44,570 nucleotides of DNA from Eubacteriales bacterium (GCA_030524225.1 JAUNGV010000002.1:1-44570); one strand, 5' to 3'; positions 8,114 through 17,410 are shown, counted from the first letter of the stretch. A program made the numbers and translations. The notes: generated from the sequence alone by a model not told the origin.

Positions 8114-9030
8114 AATTACTGCATGACAAGAAGAAATGGAATTCGTTCAAAATGTTTCTCTACATTCTTCCGTTTCTGATTCTGGTACTGATTTTTGCAT
8201 ACTATCCGCTGTATGGATGGGTTTACGCTTTTTTTGACTATAAGCCGCCGAAGCCTTTTTCGATCGACGATTTCGTGGGACTGAAATGGTTCCATTCTCT
8301 GGTGGAAAATGAGGTCAAGATCAATCAGCTGCTGCAGGTGCTCAAGAATACCTTTGCGATGAGCGGACTGTCGTTGGCAACGGCGTGGCTGCCGATGATC
8401 TTTGCGGTGTTCCTGAACGAGCTCAGCTGCGTGCCGTTCCGCAAATTCATCCAGACGGTTACGACGCTTCCGAACTTCATCAGCTGGGTTCTCGTGTATT
8501 CGATCGCATTCAGTCTGTTCAACAGTACGGGGATGATGAACACCCTGTTGCAGAATCTGGGGCTGACGACGGAACCGATCCTGTTCCTGCAGTCCTCCGA
8601 TCATGTGTGGCTGACGATGTGGCTCTGGAGCACATGGAAAAATCTGGGGTGGTCGGCGATTATGTATATCGCGGCGCTCTCCGGCATCGACGAGGAACTG
8701 TATCAGGCGGCCAAGGTGGACGGAGCCTCCCGGATGCAGAGAATCTGGTACGTCACGATCCCCTGCCTGCTGCCGACCTTCTTCGTACTCTTTATGCTGA
8801 GTATTGCGAATTTCCTTTGCAACGGCATGGAGCAGTACTACGTGTTCCAGAATGCGTTTAACAAGGAACACATTCAGGTGCTTGATCTGTATGTATACAA
8901 TACGGCGATGGGGAGCGGGAGCTATTCCGTGTCGGTGGCAATCAGTATGTTAAAAAGCGTAGTCAGTCTGATTCTGCTGTTCTTCGCAAACGGATTATCC
9001 AAGCTGGTCAGAGGCGAGAGTATTCTCTAA
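8110..9030 (+). CDS. ABC sugar transporter permease (LplB/YteP type)
   Basis: An inner-membrane subunit of a CUT1-type carbohydrate importer, 306 residues, with about six transmembrane helices, the first at FLYILPFLILVLIFAYYPLYG. The EAA loop that contacts the ATPase is present as EELYQAAKVDGASRMQRIWYVTIPCL. The opening LYGWVYAFFDYKP is typical of the LplB group that imports complex oligosaccharides in Firmicutes. ATG at 8110 is preferred; a TTG at 8056 is in frame but poorly spaced from its GGAGG. It is followed by the second permease and the binding lipoprotein. No ATPase is encoded nearby, so a shared MsmX-like ATPase is expected from family knowledge. Confidence 0.93.
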   Translation: MKLLHDKKKWNSFKMFLYILPFLILVLIFAYYPLYGWVYAFFDYKPPKPFSIDDFVGLKWFHSLVENEVKINQLLQVLKNTFAMSGLSLATAWLPMIFAVFLNELSCVPFRKFIQTVTTLPNFISWVLVYSIAFSLFNSTGMMNTLLQNLGLTTEPILFLQSSDHVWLTMWLWSTWKNLGWSAIMYIAALSGIDEELYQAAKVDGASRMQRIWYVTIPCLLPTFFVLFMLSIANFLCNGMEQYYVFQNAFNKEHIQVLDLYVYNTAMGSGSYSVSVAISMLKSVVSLILLFFANGLSKLVRGESIL

Positions 9031-9120
9031 ATATATAACAGATTCCGGAGAAAGACACCGGGCGAAAGAGAATGCGGCCTGTGGCTCCTGTCGGGATAAA
9101 CGGTGGAAAGGGTGAAGAAA

Positions 9121-10056
9121 ATGTTACGGAAAAAAGAAGAGGAAAATATAAAACCCCATAAGATTCATCAGAGTGCGGGGGACATCTCGCTGGAGGCGGT
9201 CTGCTACGTCGTGTTTGCACTCTGCGCACTGGTCTGCGTGTATCCGTTTTACTACATTTTTATCAACACGATCAGCGCGAATGACCTGAGTGCGAGAGGA
9301 GTGATTCTGTTCTGGCCGGAAGGGATTCATTTCAAGAACTATGCCAGCGCGCTGCGGATCGACGGTCTGTTTCAGGCGGCCAAAATCTCCGTCCTGCGCA
9401 CCGTGATCGGTACGGCGGCTACGGTGGCGGCTTCCGCCTTCCTGGGATTTATGTTCACACAGGAGAAGATGTGGCACAGGAAGCTGTGGTACCGTCTGGT
9501 AGTGGCGACGATGTACTTCAACGCCGGAATTATTCCATGGTATCTGACCATGAGGAATCTGCATCTGACGAATAATTTCTGGGGCTATATTCTCCCGGCG
9601 ATCGTCTCTCCCTTCTATATTATTCTGACGAAGACGTTTATCGAGTCGGTGCCGAAGGAGCTGCAGGAGGCGGCGCAGATCGACGGGGCGGGCGTGATGA
9701 AGATTTTCTTCCGGGTGATGCTGCCGGTCATCAAGCCGATTATGGCGACGATTGCGATTTTTGCGGCGGTCAATCAGTGGAACGCGTTCCAGGATACGCT
9801 GTTGCTGATGACGGATACCAAGCTGTACTCGCTGCAGTTCATCCTGTATCAGTATCTGAATCAGGCGAGTTCGCTTTCGAGTCTTGCGAACAGCGGAAGT
9901 TCGGCTTCGCTGGCAGCGGCTGCGGCGACAGTGCAGACGCCGACCAGTATCCGCATGACGATTACAATTCTCGTTGTGCTGCCGATCATGCTGGTGTATC
10001 CGATTTTCCAGAGATATTTCGTAAAGGGAATTATGATCGGAGCGGTTAAGGGTTAA
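9121..10056 (+). CDS. ABC sugar transporter permease (LplC/YtcP type)
   Basis: The second membrane subunit of the importer, 311 residues, with about six transmembrane segments. The first is CYVVFALCALVCVYPFYYIFI, and the EAA loop is KELQEAAQIDGAGVMKIFFRVMLPVIKP. The C-terminal motif YPIFQRYFVKGIMIGAVKG is the usual ending of YtcP-type permeases. ATG at 9121 is chosen with AAAGGGTG upstream; a GTG at 9103 is also in frame. It sits 90 bp behind the first permease and 128 bp before the lipoprotein gene. That second gap contains short hairpins (for example CTGTC-GCT-GACAG near 10086-10098), which could favour separate expression of the binding protein. Confidence 0.93.
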   Translation: MLRKKEEENIKPHKIHQSAGDISLEAVCYVVFALCALVCVYPFYYIFINTISANDLSARGVILFWPEGIHFKNYASALRIDGLFQAAKISVLRTVIGTAATVAASAFLGFMFTQEKMWHRKLWYRLVVATMYFNAGIIPWYLTMRNLHLTNNFWGYILPAIVSPFYIILTKTFIESVPKELQEAAQIDGAGVMKIFFRVMLPVIKPIMATIAIFAAVNQWNAFQDTLLLMTDTKLYSLQFILYQYLNQASSLSSLANSGSSASLAAAAATVQTPTSIRMTITILVVLPIMLVYPIFQRYFVKGIMIGAVKG

Positions 10057-10184
10057 ACAGGAGGTTACACAGATCTTCCATATCTGTCGCTGACAGACGC
10101 GGGGGAGAGTGGCAATCATAAACAACAACAGGGGCGGGGAGAACAGAGGCCCCACACACAGGAAAGGGAAACGGGAGGTAAGGT

Positions 10185-11954
10185 ATGAAGAAACGAAGTT
10201 ATCTGGCACTGCTTCTGGCAAGCATGATGACGGTATCGGTCGTGCTGACCGGCTGCGGCGGGAGCAGCGCGGGATCGGCGGCAGGCACGGATTCCGCATC
10301 GCAGGCGGAGAGCTCCGCATCGGCGGAAGGAGGGGCGGATGAGGTCTCTCACGATGAGGAGATGACGATCGAGATCTACGATGTGGCGGCCAACTATCAG
10401 GGCGAGCAGACCGGCTGGTTTGGCAAGGTGCTCAAGGATAAGTTCAATATCAAACTGAATATCATTGCGCCGCAGGTATCCGGGGATGCCAACTCCCTGT
10501 ATCAGACAAGGACAGCGTCCGGAAATCTCGGGGATATTGTGATTCTCGACAATGCGGATATGCAGGACTGTGTTGACGCAGGGCTGATTGTGGACATCGG
10601 GGATGTGATCGGCAGTTATGAGAATCTCTCCAAATACAGCGAGCAGATCAATCAGTTTAACGGCAGCATGGATGGAGTGGAGGATGGGAGTATCTATGCG
10701 ATACCCTGCCAGATGAATACGAACGGTCCTACGGCGTTTATGGGAATTACGGCGGATAGCGCACCGAAGCTTCCGTGGGATTACTATACGGAGCTTGGAT
10801 CGCCGGAAATGAAGACGATCGACGATCTGCTGCAGGTGCTGGCTGATATGCAGGCGGCGCATCCGACGAATGAAGCGGGCGATCCGGCCTATGCGATTTC
10901 CATGTGGAAGGACTGGGACGGAACGAGCATTGCGAATGTGCAGCAGCTGTGTTACTGGTTTGGGCAGGAAGTAAAGGACTCAGTACTTTTGGGAAGCGAT
11001 AACTCCATTACGCCGCTTACGGATAAAGAGGGAAGCTATTATAAAGCGCTGCAGTTCTTCTATAAGGCGAATCAGATGGGGCTGGTGGATCCGGATTCCG
11101 CGACACAGGACTGGAATGCGGTCAACAGTAAGATGAAGGAAAAGAGAGTGTATCTGCACTGGTATAACTGGTCGGTGGATTTCTGGAATACGCCGGAGCA
11201 CGGTGAGAATCGTGAGAATTATATGTACACGCCGGTAGAAGAGCTTCATTTTTATCAAAAGGCGGATCCGTATTATGGAGATGGCAGAGTATTTGGCATC
11301 GGATCCGGTGTAGATGAGGAGAAGAAGGCACGTATTCTGGAGTTCCTTGACTGGTATGCGTCTCCGGAAGGACTGACTTATCAGCATGATAGCATTGAGG
11401 GATTGATTTATACGGTAAATGAAGACGGCACCTATACGTTGACGGAAGACGGTGCAAAGCGCTTTACCGCGGATATTCAGGTGCCGGAGGAGCTGGGAGG
11501 AGGACTCTGGTCGGATGGAAATGACCAGATTAATCAGTGGATTGTTCATGGACGCGAAGTGAATCCGACGACGGGAGAGCCGTATGATGCTACGCTGTGG
11601 TCGTCCACCATTGAGAATAATCAGACGGCGACCACAAAAGAGTGGAGCGAGAAGTATGGCGCAGAGAATGAAGTTGATTACATGCGCCAGAATGGTCAGC
11701 TGGAGATGGTGGCAAATATTAATATTCCCCTGCCGAGCGATACTACTGATATTGCGCTGATCCGCAGCCAGTGCGGTGATCTGGTCTGCGATACTTCCTG
11801 GAGAATGGCGTTCGCGGCAGATGACGCAGAGTTCGAGCAGATGTGGGATGATATGTGCACACAGCTCGAGGGACTTGGCTGGAGTGAACTGGTCGCTTTT
11901 GATACTGAAAAACAGCAGGTCATCGTGGACGCGAGAATCGCTTCGGAGCAGTAA
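10185..11954 (+). CDS. Extracellular sugar-binding lipoprotein of the ABC importer
   Basis: A 589-residue family 1-like solute-binding protein that captures oligosaccharide outside the cell and feeds the two permeases upstream. A lipoprotein signal (MKKRSYLALLLASMMTVSVV) ends in the lipobox LTGC with the acylated Cys24. A Ser/Ala/Gly-rich tether follows, to about residue 50. The large size is typical of LplA-like binders of long glycans. GGGAGGTAAGG precedes the ATG. The second half (from about 10970) appears to use more A/T-ending codons than the first half and than most neighbours, judged by eye. A strong terminator follows at 12059-12105. The ligand, xylan-derived oligosaccharide, is inferred only from neighbours. 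Confidence 0.92.
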   Translation: MKKRSYLALLLASMMTVSVVLTGCGGSSAGSAAGTDSASQAESSASAEGGADEVSHDEEMTIEIYDVAANYQGEQTGWFGKVLKDKFNIKLNIIAPQVSGDANSLYQTRTASGNLGDIVILDNADMQDCVDAGLIVDIGDVIGSYENLSKYSEQINQFNGSMDGVEDGSIYAIPCQMNTNGPTAFMGITADSAPKLPWDYYTELGSPEMKTIDDLLQVLADMQAAHPTNEAGDPAYAISMWKDWDGTSIANVQQLCYWFGQEVKDSVLLGSDNSITPLTDKEGSYYKALQFFYKANQMGLVDPDSATQDWNAVNSKMKEKRVYLHWYNWSVDFWNTPEHGENRENYMYTPVEELHFYQKADPYYGDGRVFGIGSGVDEEKKARILEFLDWYASPEGLTYQHDSIEGLIYTVNEDGTYTLTEDGAKRFTADIQVPEELGGGLWSDGNDQINQWIVHGREVNPTTGEPYDATLWSSTIENNQTATTKEWSEKYGAENEVDYMRQNGQLEMVANINIPLPSDTTDIALIRSQCGDLVCDTSWRMAFAADDAEFEQMWDDMCTQLEGLGWSELVAFDTEKQQVIVDARIASEQ

Positions 11955-12058
11955 AGAACGAGAACTAACGGTATCGCTGGTGAAAATTAGATAAACAGAA
12001 AAGTGATATTACGGCAGCCGGATCGAAGAAGCGGGGCGCTGTCACAGAAGTTCAGGAT

Positions 12059-12105
12059 AAGCCCGAACAGCTTTGGAACGACAGGGAAAGCTGTTCGGGC
12101 TTTCT
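12059..12105 (+). terminator. Intrinsic terminator after the binding-protein gene
   Basis: A 14-bp perfect stem (12061-12074 with 12087-12100, GCCCGAACAGCTTT) extends by two A-T pairs, has a 12-nt loop, and ends in a short T-rich tail (TTTCT). The weak tail may permit read-through into the next glycosidase run, for which no clear separate promoter was seen. Confidence 0.85.
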
Positions 12106-12179
12106 GTCGAATGTTCGGGGGAGATGCTTTATTGAATGACATTCACAGGCGAAGAGACAGTGAAGGGAAGGAAAAGTAA

Positions 12180-14000
12180 ATGAGACAGAATTATATTGTC
12201 AGTTACACGAGAGAACCGTTGGAGGACAGTATTTATTCGGAAAAGCTGGCTTACAGTATGCACCTCGCAATTTTGGATGAGACGGGTGCGCATACGCCGC
12301 TGAATCATAACGCGGGGATTCTGTATGCGAAAGCGGTGCAGCGGGGAGAGGATGGCGTGCTGGAGGCCAAAAGTCTGCTGAGACCATGGCTTTTTGTACA
12401 GGCGGACGGGAGTTTTGGCGTACTGGCAATTCGTGTGGAACCGGATGGCTTGTCTGATCGAAGTTCAGACGGAAGTGTGCTCTGCTTTACCAGCAGGGAT
12501 CTGATTCGATATGAAGAGGTTGGTCTGTTGTCTCTTGGCTGTGATGTTGCGATAGAGGAAATCGTGTGCCGGTATGAGAGAGAGCAGGGGTATTATCGCC
12601 TGCAGTGGAAAGAAAAGAACGGGACATGCTGGCAGGCACTGGCAGATTCCGTTGGAAATAATACGAACGTGCGGGAGCGCAGACAAATTGCGGACGTATG
12701 GGACGGCTTTTCAGAGAGCAGGGTCACCGAGCTGCCGCAGGAGATCACAGGCGCAGTGCCATGCAGCAGGATTCCGATTGCGGATGAAACAGCGCGGAAA
12801 CTGCGCATTAAGTTCCTGCCGCCGATCAATACGGCGAATCTGGTTCCGGAAGAAGTGAGGGTATCCAGTGTGGAAGAACTGGAAAAGATCAAGGCAGTAG
12901 CGCTGTACAGTGACGGAACGCAGGTGGAAAAGCGGGTAAACTGGAACTGGAAGGGTGTGGATTTCACAAAATCAGGTGTTTATGAGGTGTCTGGTCTGGT
13001 GCAGCAGAATCGTTATGAATTTCCTGTTGCGTGGTATCGCGCTGATCCGTGTATTGGGCGATGGAATGGTAAATATTATTTTATCGCAACGAATGACAAG
13101 GATGATAATCATTCTCTGTATATCAGGGAAGCGGATTCCATTCCGGAACTGATGACGGCGCAGGAAGTCAAAATTCTGGACACAGAGACATACCCGCATC
13201 TCGGGAATCTGCTCTGGGCTCCGGAGTTTCATATCATACGCGGCAGGCTATATATTTTTCATGCAGGAACGCCAAAGGAATTTGAAAAGGAACAGTGTCA
13301 TGTTATGGCACTGCGCGAGGGGGGAAACCCGATGCGGGCGAGAGATTGGGAAATGCCGGTGCGTGTGATCAGAAAAGATGGTTCCATGCTGTATGGAGAG
13401 CAGGGAATTACGCTGGATATGACGGAATTTGAAGTGAATGGGCACGTCTATGCGGTCTGGTCACAGCGGCAGTTCGTACCGGTGGATCAGGGGGCGTGGC
13501 TGTATATAGCAGAACTTGATCCGCAGAAACCATGGCAGCTCCAAAGTGATCCCGTACTGCTCTCCATGCCGGAATACGGATGGGCCAATAATCATACGTT
13601 TGTGGATGAAGGACCGTTTGCAATCATACGGGAAGGAAAGATATTCCTCACCTTTTCGAGTGCGGCGGTAGACAGCACATATGTGGTGGGATTGCTGAGT
13701 GCGGATTTGGATGCAGATCTGCTGGAGCCGGATAGCTGGACTAAGGAGAATTATCCGCTGATGAGTTCGCGCAGCAGAGAAGGAGAGTTTGGAACCGGCC
13801 ACAATTCCTATATCGAGGACGAGGACGGTTTACTCTGGAACGCCTACCATGCCCGGCCGGGGGTGGAAGGGCCTCGAAGCGCAGGACTTCGCCGCGTGCA
13901 TTTCGGGTCGGACGGTTATCCGGTTCTGGATCTGACAGAGGAAAGGGATCTTGTTCCGGAACTGGCGTGGGTGCAGACAAAGGTAATTGTGGAGAAATAA
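12180..14000 (+). CDS. GH43-like glycosidase with internal Ig-like domain (paralogue of 1453-3228)
   Basis: The 606-residue protein shares the three-part order of the 1453-3228 product. A divergent propeller-like N-terminus (IVSYTREP, SMHLAILDE, NHNAGILYA) comes first. An Ig-like group 4 domain follows (residues ~218-275, VRVSSVEELEKIKAVALYSD...VNWNWKGVDFTKSGVYEV). A GH43 propeller with candidate catalytic Asp289 (YRADPCIG), Asp413 (ITLDMT) and Glu477 (VDEGPF) completes it. There is no signal peptide. AGGGAAGGAAAAG precedes the ATG. It starts the second glycosidase run, after the transporter terminator. Codon use to about 13.8 kb seems less G/C-ending than in downstream genes. Arabinofuranosidase or xylosidase activity is likely; the reason for two divergent copies is unknown. 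Confidence 0.8.
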   Translation: MRQNYIVSYTREPLEDSIYSEKLAYSMHLAILDETGAHTPLNHNAGILYAKAVQRGEDGVLEAKSLLRPWLFVQADGSFGVLAIRVEPDGLSDRSSDGSVLCFTSRDLIRYEEVGLLSLGCDVAIEEIVCRYEREQGYYRLQWKEKNGTCWQALADSVGNNTNVRERRQIADVWDGFSESRVTELPQEITGAVPCSRIPIADETARKLRIKFLPPINTANLVPEEVRVSSVEELEKIKAVALYSDGTQVEKRVNWNWKGVDFTKSGVYEVSGLVQQNRYEFPVAWYRADPCIGRWNGKYYFIATNDKDDNHSLYIREADSIPELMTAQEVKILDTETYPHLGNLLWAPEFHIIRGRLYIFHAGTPKEFEKEQCHVMALREGGNPMRARDWEMPVRVIRKDGSMLYGEQGITLDMTEFEVNGHVYAVWSQRQFVPVDQGAWLYIAELDPQKPWQLQSDPVLLSMPEYGWANNHTFVDEGPFAIIREGKIFLTFSSAAVDSTYVVGLLSADLDADLLEPDSWTKENYPLMSSRSREGEFGTGHNSYIEDEDGLLWNAYHARPGVEGPRSAGLRRVHFGSDGYPVLDLTEERDLVPELAWVQTKVIVEK

Positions 14001-14024
14001 ACCTATTTTTGTATTCAGGAGGAA

Positions 14025-14124
14025 GATTGAAAAATAAGCTCGATAGCTTATTTTTCAATCCCGAGATTTGTGCCGGAGCGTCACAAATCTCGATTATGGC
14101 AGACGCAAATCGAATATTTGCGTC
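14025..14124 (+). repeat. Cluster of three perfect stem-loops in a glycosidase leader
   Basis: Hairpin 1: 14025-14040 with 14045-14060, 16 bp, loop CGAT. Hairpin 2: 14062-14072 (CGAGATTTGTG) with 14082-14092, 11 bp, loop CCGGAGCGT. Hairpin 3: 14102-14110 (GACGCAAAT) with 14116-14124, 9 bp. The hairpin 2 loop bases CCGGAGCG (14073-14080) are the exact complement of CGCTCCGG (14141-14148) beside the next gene's ribosome site. Hairpin 1 has an A5...T5 closing stem and could also terminate transcription. Confidence 0.8.
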
Positions 14125-14140
14125 GCCCCGTCGCGAGAAT

Positions 14141-14165
14141 CGCTCCGGAATGGAGATTAAAAATG
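14141..14165 (+). promoter_or_regulatory. Repeated translation-initiation box, copy 1
   Basis: CGCTCCGGAATGGAG followed by ATTAAAA and the ATG. The same 25 bases, start codon included, recur at 18969-18993 in front of the GH36 gene. The GGAATGGAG part is the ribosome site, and CGCTCCGG can pair with the loop at 14073-14080. Confidence 0.7.
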
Positions 14166-15593
14166 AGCGAGAAGAAACAGTCTTTTAACCCCTACCTTCC
14201 GTCGTGGGAGTATATTCCGGACGGCGAGCCTTATGTGTTTGATGGCCGCGTGTATGTGTACGGCTCTCATGACCGGTTCCGGGGGCATGTGTACTGTCTG
14301 AACGATTACGTCTGCTGGTCGGCGCCGGAGGATGATCTGGGGAACTGGCGCTGTGAGGGCGTGATTTACCGCAAGACACAGGATCCCTTCAATCCGGACG
14401 GCAGGATGTGCCTGTACGCGCCGGATGTGACGAAGGGGCCGGACGGAAGATATTATCTCTACTATGTGCTGGATAAGGTCTCGGTGGTGTCGGTTGCGGT
14501 CTGCGACACTCCGGCGGGGCAGTATGAGTTTTACGGATATGTGCATTACGCCGACGGCACGCTGTTTGGAGAGCGGGAGGGGGATGAGCCGCAGTTCGAT
14601 CCCGGCGTGCTGACGGAGGGAGAGCGCACCTATCTGTATACAGGATTCTGCAGCGTCGGCGATACGGGCAGGAGCGGCCCGATGGGGACGGTGCTGGGGC
14701 CGGATATGCTGACGATTGTGGAAGAGCCGGTCTTTCTGATGCCGAGCGAGCCGTTTTCCAGGGGCAGCGGCTACGAGGGTCACGAGTTCTTTGAGGCCTC
14801 TTCCATTCGTAAGCGCGGCGATCTCTATTACTTCGTATATTCCTCCATCGTGATGCATGAGCTGTGTTATGCGGTGAGCCGTGATCCGATGAAGGGATTT
14901 GTTTACGGCGGGGTGATCGTCAGCAACAACGATCTGCATATCGATACCTATAAGGAAGCGGAGCGGCCGATGTATTACGGCGGCAACAACCACGGGAGTA
15001 TCGTACAGATCGGATCGGAGTGGTACATCTTTTATCATCGCCATACGGACGGGACGAATTTCAGCAGGCAGGGCTGTATCGAGAGGATCAGCTTCCGGGA
15101 GGATGGTTCGATTCCGCAGGTGGAGATGACTTCCTGCGGAGGAAACGGCGGTCCGCTGCGGGGTGAGGGAGAGTATCCGGCTTATCTGGCCTGCAACCTC
15201 TTTGCAAAGGACTCGTCAGTTTACACCGGCGATCCCTGCGGATGGCTGGACGACCGTTTCCCGAAAATTACGCAGGACGGGCGCGACGGGGATGAGGAGA
15301 CCGGTTATATCGCCAATATGCAGGAGGGGGCGAACGCGGGATTCAAATATTTTGCCTGCGAGGGCGTGACGGAAATCGCGATCCGGACGCGGGGCTACTG
15401 CAGGGGAACTTTTTACGTCAAAACCGCATGGGACGGGCCGGATCTGGGCTCGATCCCGGTCGATTACAACAATGAGTGGACGGAGACGAAAGGCAGGGTG
15501 CAGATTCCGGACGGCGTGCACGCGATTTATCTGGAGTACCGGGGACACGGCAGGGCGTCGCTGGCCTCCTTCCGTCTGATCTGCGGAGAATAA
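14163..15593 (+). CDS. GH43 glycosidase with C-terminal CBM6-like module
   Basis: A 476-residue predicted cytosolic arabinofuranosidase or xylosidase. The propeller begins FNPYLPSWEYIPDGEPYVF, where Asp in IPDGEP is the likely base. APDVTKGPDGRYYLYY and GHEFFEASSIRKRGDLYYFVYS supply the likely second Asp and acid Glu. The C-terminal ~130 residues (GYIANMQEGANAGFKYFACEGV...FYVKTAWDG...GVHAIYLEYRG) look like a CBM6-type sandwich, often fused to GH43 arabinoxylan enzymes. ATG at 14163 is set by GGAATGGAG seven bases upstream and by the family start; 31 upstream codons overlap the hairpin cluster and are not coding. No signal peptide. Activity on arabinoxylan side chains is inferred. Confidence 0.87.
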   Translation: MSEKKQSFNPYLPSWEYIPDGEPYVFDGRVYVYGSHDRFRGHVYCLNDYVCWSAPEDDLGNWRCEGVIYRKTQDPFNPDGRMCLYAPDVTKGPDGRYYLYYVLDKVSVVSVAVCDTPAGQYEFYGYVHYADGTLFGEREGDEPQFDPGVLTEGERTYLYTGFCSVGDTGRSGPMGTVLGPDMLTIVEEPVFLMPSEPFSRGSGYEGHEFFEASSIRKRGDLYYFVYSSIVMHELCYAVSRDPMKGFVYGGVIVSNNDLHIDTYKEAERPMYYGGNNHGSIVQIGSEWYIFYHRHTDGTNFSRQGCIERISFREDGSIPQVEMTSCGGNGGPLRGEGEYPAYLACNLFAKDSSVYTGDPCGWLDDRFPKITQDGRDGDEETGYIANMQEGANAGFKYFACEGVTEIAIRTRGYCRGTFYVKTAWDGPDLGSIPVDYNNEWTETKGRVQIPDGVHAIYLEYRGHGRASLASFRLICGE

Positions 15594-15690
15594 AAATGGA
15601 GCGGGGCGTCTGCGGCTGGGCGGACGTCCGGCGGAGCAGGCAGGGCGGGAATCGGCTGGCGCCTGCGGAGAGTGAAAGGAGAATGGCGCA

Positions 15691-17274
15691 GTGGAGAGAA
15701 AAGAAATACGGATTCAGGCAGGGACGTCCGTTCCCTTTCACAACGGGGCGGATTACTGCATCGGAACGGGGCGAATGGGTCTGGCGCTGCAGCGGGAGTA
15801 TCAGGAGCAGCTGGCTCTCGTGCAGGAGGAAATCGGATTTGCACATATCAGGGGACACGGACTGTTCAGTGACGATATGGCGATTTATCAGGAGTATGAG
15901 GAGGCGGACGGGCAGAAACGCGCGGAGTACAACTTTACCTATCTGGATCTGGTGATGGACAGCTATCTGCGGCTCGGCATCCGGCCTTTTCTGGAACTGG
16001 GATTCATGCCGGAGAAGCTGGCCTCGGGAAGACAGACCGTTTTTTACTGGAAAGGGAACGTGACGCCGCCGTCGGATTACGGCGCGTGGCGCGCTCTGGT
16101 GCAGGCGACGCTGCGTCATCTGATCGGACGGTACGGAGCGGAAGAGGTGACGGCGTGGCCGGTAGAGGTCTGGAATGAACCGAATCTGGAGGGCTTCTGG
16201 AAAGACGCGGACAGGGAAGAATATTTCAAATTGTTTGCCTGCACATTTGCCGCTGTTAAGGAGGTGGACGCACGCTTTCAGGTGGGCGGCCCTGCGATCT
16301 GCGGCGTGCAGGATGAACTCTGGATCCGCTCTTTTCTGGAATTTTGCAGAGCGGAGGGGATTTCTCCGGATTTCGTGACGCGCCATCACTACACGACGCA
16401 GGTGCCGGAGACGGCGGGACATTACGGGTATGCGAAGCTGATGCCTCCGGAGGAGGGCTTTGCCAATCTGGAGAGCAGCCGGAGGATCATCGACAGCTTC
16501 CCGGAATTCCGGGGACTTCCCATGCACCTGACGGAGTTTAATACCTCCTATATCCCGAATTGCCCGCTGCATGACACGAACCGGAACGCGGCGTACATCG
16601 CCGGTCAGCTGGCCCGGCTGGGAGAGACAAGCGAGTCGTACTCCTATTGGACGTTCGGTGATATCTTCGAGGAGTTCGGAGTGCCGTTTACACCGTTTCA
16701 TGGAGGTTTCGGGCTGGTGGCGAACGGCGGCATTCCGAAACCGACCTTCTGGACATTCCGCTTTTTCAAGGAGTTGCAGGGCGTGTGCGTACACCGCTCG
16801 CAGGAGGCGGTGATTGTGAGACGGCCGGACGGGAGTTACCGCGGGGTGGTATGGAACGCGACGCTGGATGGAACCGGACGGGGGAGAGAGCTGGTGTTCC
16901 GGCTTCCGATGGAGGGGGAGACGTACTGTCTGCTCACAGAGACGGTGGACGAGGAGACCTGCAATCCACTCAAATGCTGGCATGACATGGGTGAGCCGTC
17001 CAGTCTCTCAGAGAGGCAGAAAAAGATCCTGCGGGAAGCTGCCAGACCGCTGGTGCAGACAAGGCAGGAGCAGATCCGGTGCGTGCGGGAGATCATGCGT
17101 CAGAAGACAGACGGGGAAATGCCGGAAGCGATGCAGCGGAAGGAAGAGTGCGGATTGCGGGAGGCGGCGGTGACGCTGACGGTCGCGCCAAACGGCGTGA
17201 TTTACTTTGAGGCGGCTCCGGTCAGCCTTCAGCCGGATCGCGGGTACGACTATGAAAGAGCGGTGCGGGCGTGA
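15691..17274 (+). CDS. GH39 beta-xylosidase
   Basis: A retaining GH39 enzyme of 527 residues that would remove xylose from non-reducing ends. The acid/base is Glu163 in VEVWNEPN and the nucleophile is Glu282 in HLTEFNTS. YWTFGDIFEEFGVPFTPFHGGFGL and GGIPKPTFWTFRF are standard GH39 xylosidase signatures. It starts at GTG 15691, with AAAGGAG nine bases upstream and the usual family opening soon after (FHNGADYCIGTGRMGLAL). No signal peptide. The gene sits between a GH43 and the GH51 gene, all on one strand, with gaps of about 100-140 bp. Product confidence is high. Confidence 0.93.
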   Translation: MERKEIRIQAGTSVPFHNGADYCIGTGRMGLALQREYQEQLALVQEEIGFAHIRGHGLFSDDMAIYQEYEEADGQKRAEYNFTYLDLVMDSYLRLGIRPFLELGFMPEKLASGRQTVFYWKGNVTPPSDYGAWRALVQATLRHLIGRYGAEEVTAWPVEVWNEPNLEGFWKDADREEYFKLFACTFAAVKEVDARFQVGGPAICGVQDELWIRSFLEFCRAEGISPDFVTRHHYTTQVPETAGHYGYAKLMPPEEGFANLESSRRIIDSFPEFRGLPMHLTEFNTSYIPNCPLHDTNRNAAYIAGQLARLGETSESYSYWTFGDIFEEFGVPFTPFHGGFGLVANGGIPKPTFWTFRFFKELQGVCVHRSQEAVIVRRPDGSYRGVVWNATLDGTGRGRELVFRLPMEGETYCLLTETVDEETCNPLKCWHDMGEPSSLSERQKKILREAARPLVQTRQEQIRCVREIMRQKTDGEMPEAMQRKEECGLREAAVTLTVAPNGVIYFEAAPVSLQPDRGYDYERAVRA

Positions 17275-17410
17275 GGTTACGGACACAGGGCCGGAAGCCG
17301 GATCGAGACAGCAGACACAATAGAGCTGCGGACCGGGCCGGATTGGCAGAGCTGGCGCGGAGACGCGCAGCGCGACAGGCGTCCTGACAGGAGAACAACA
17401 GAGCATACGG

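Noticed and set aside
14025-14124. CRISPR-like array
   Set aside because: The stems differ in sequence from each other and there are no equal-length spacers or repeated units.
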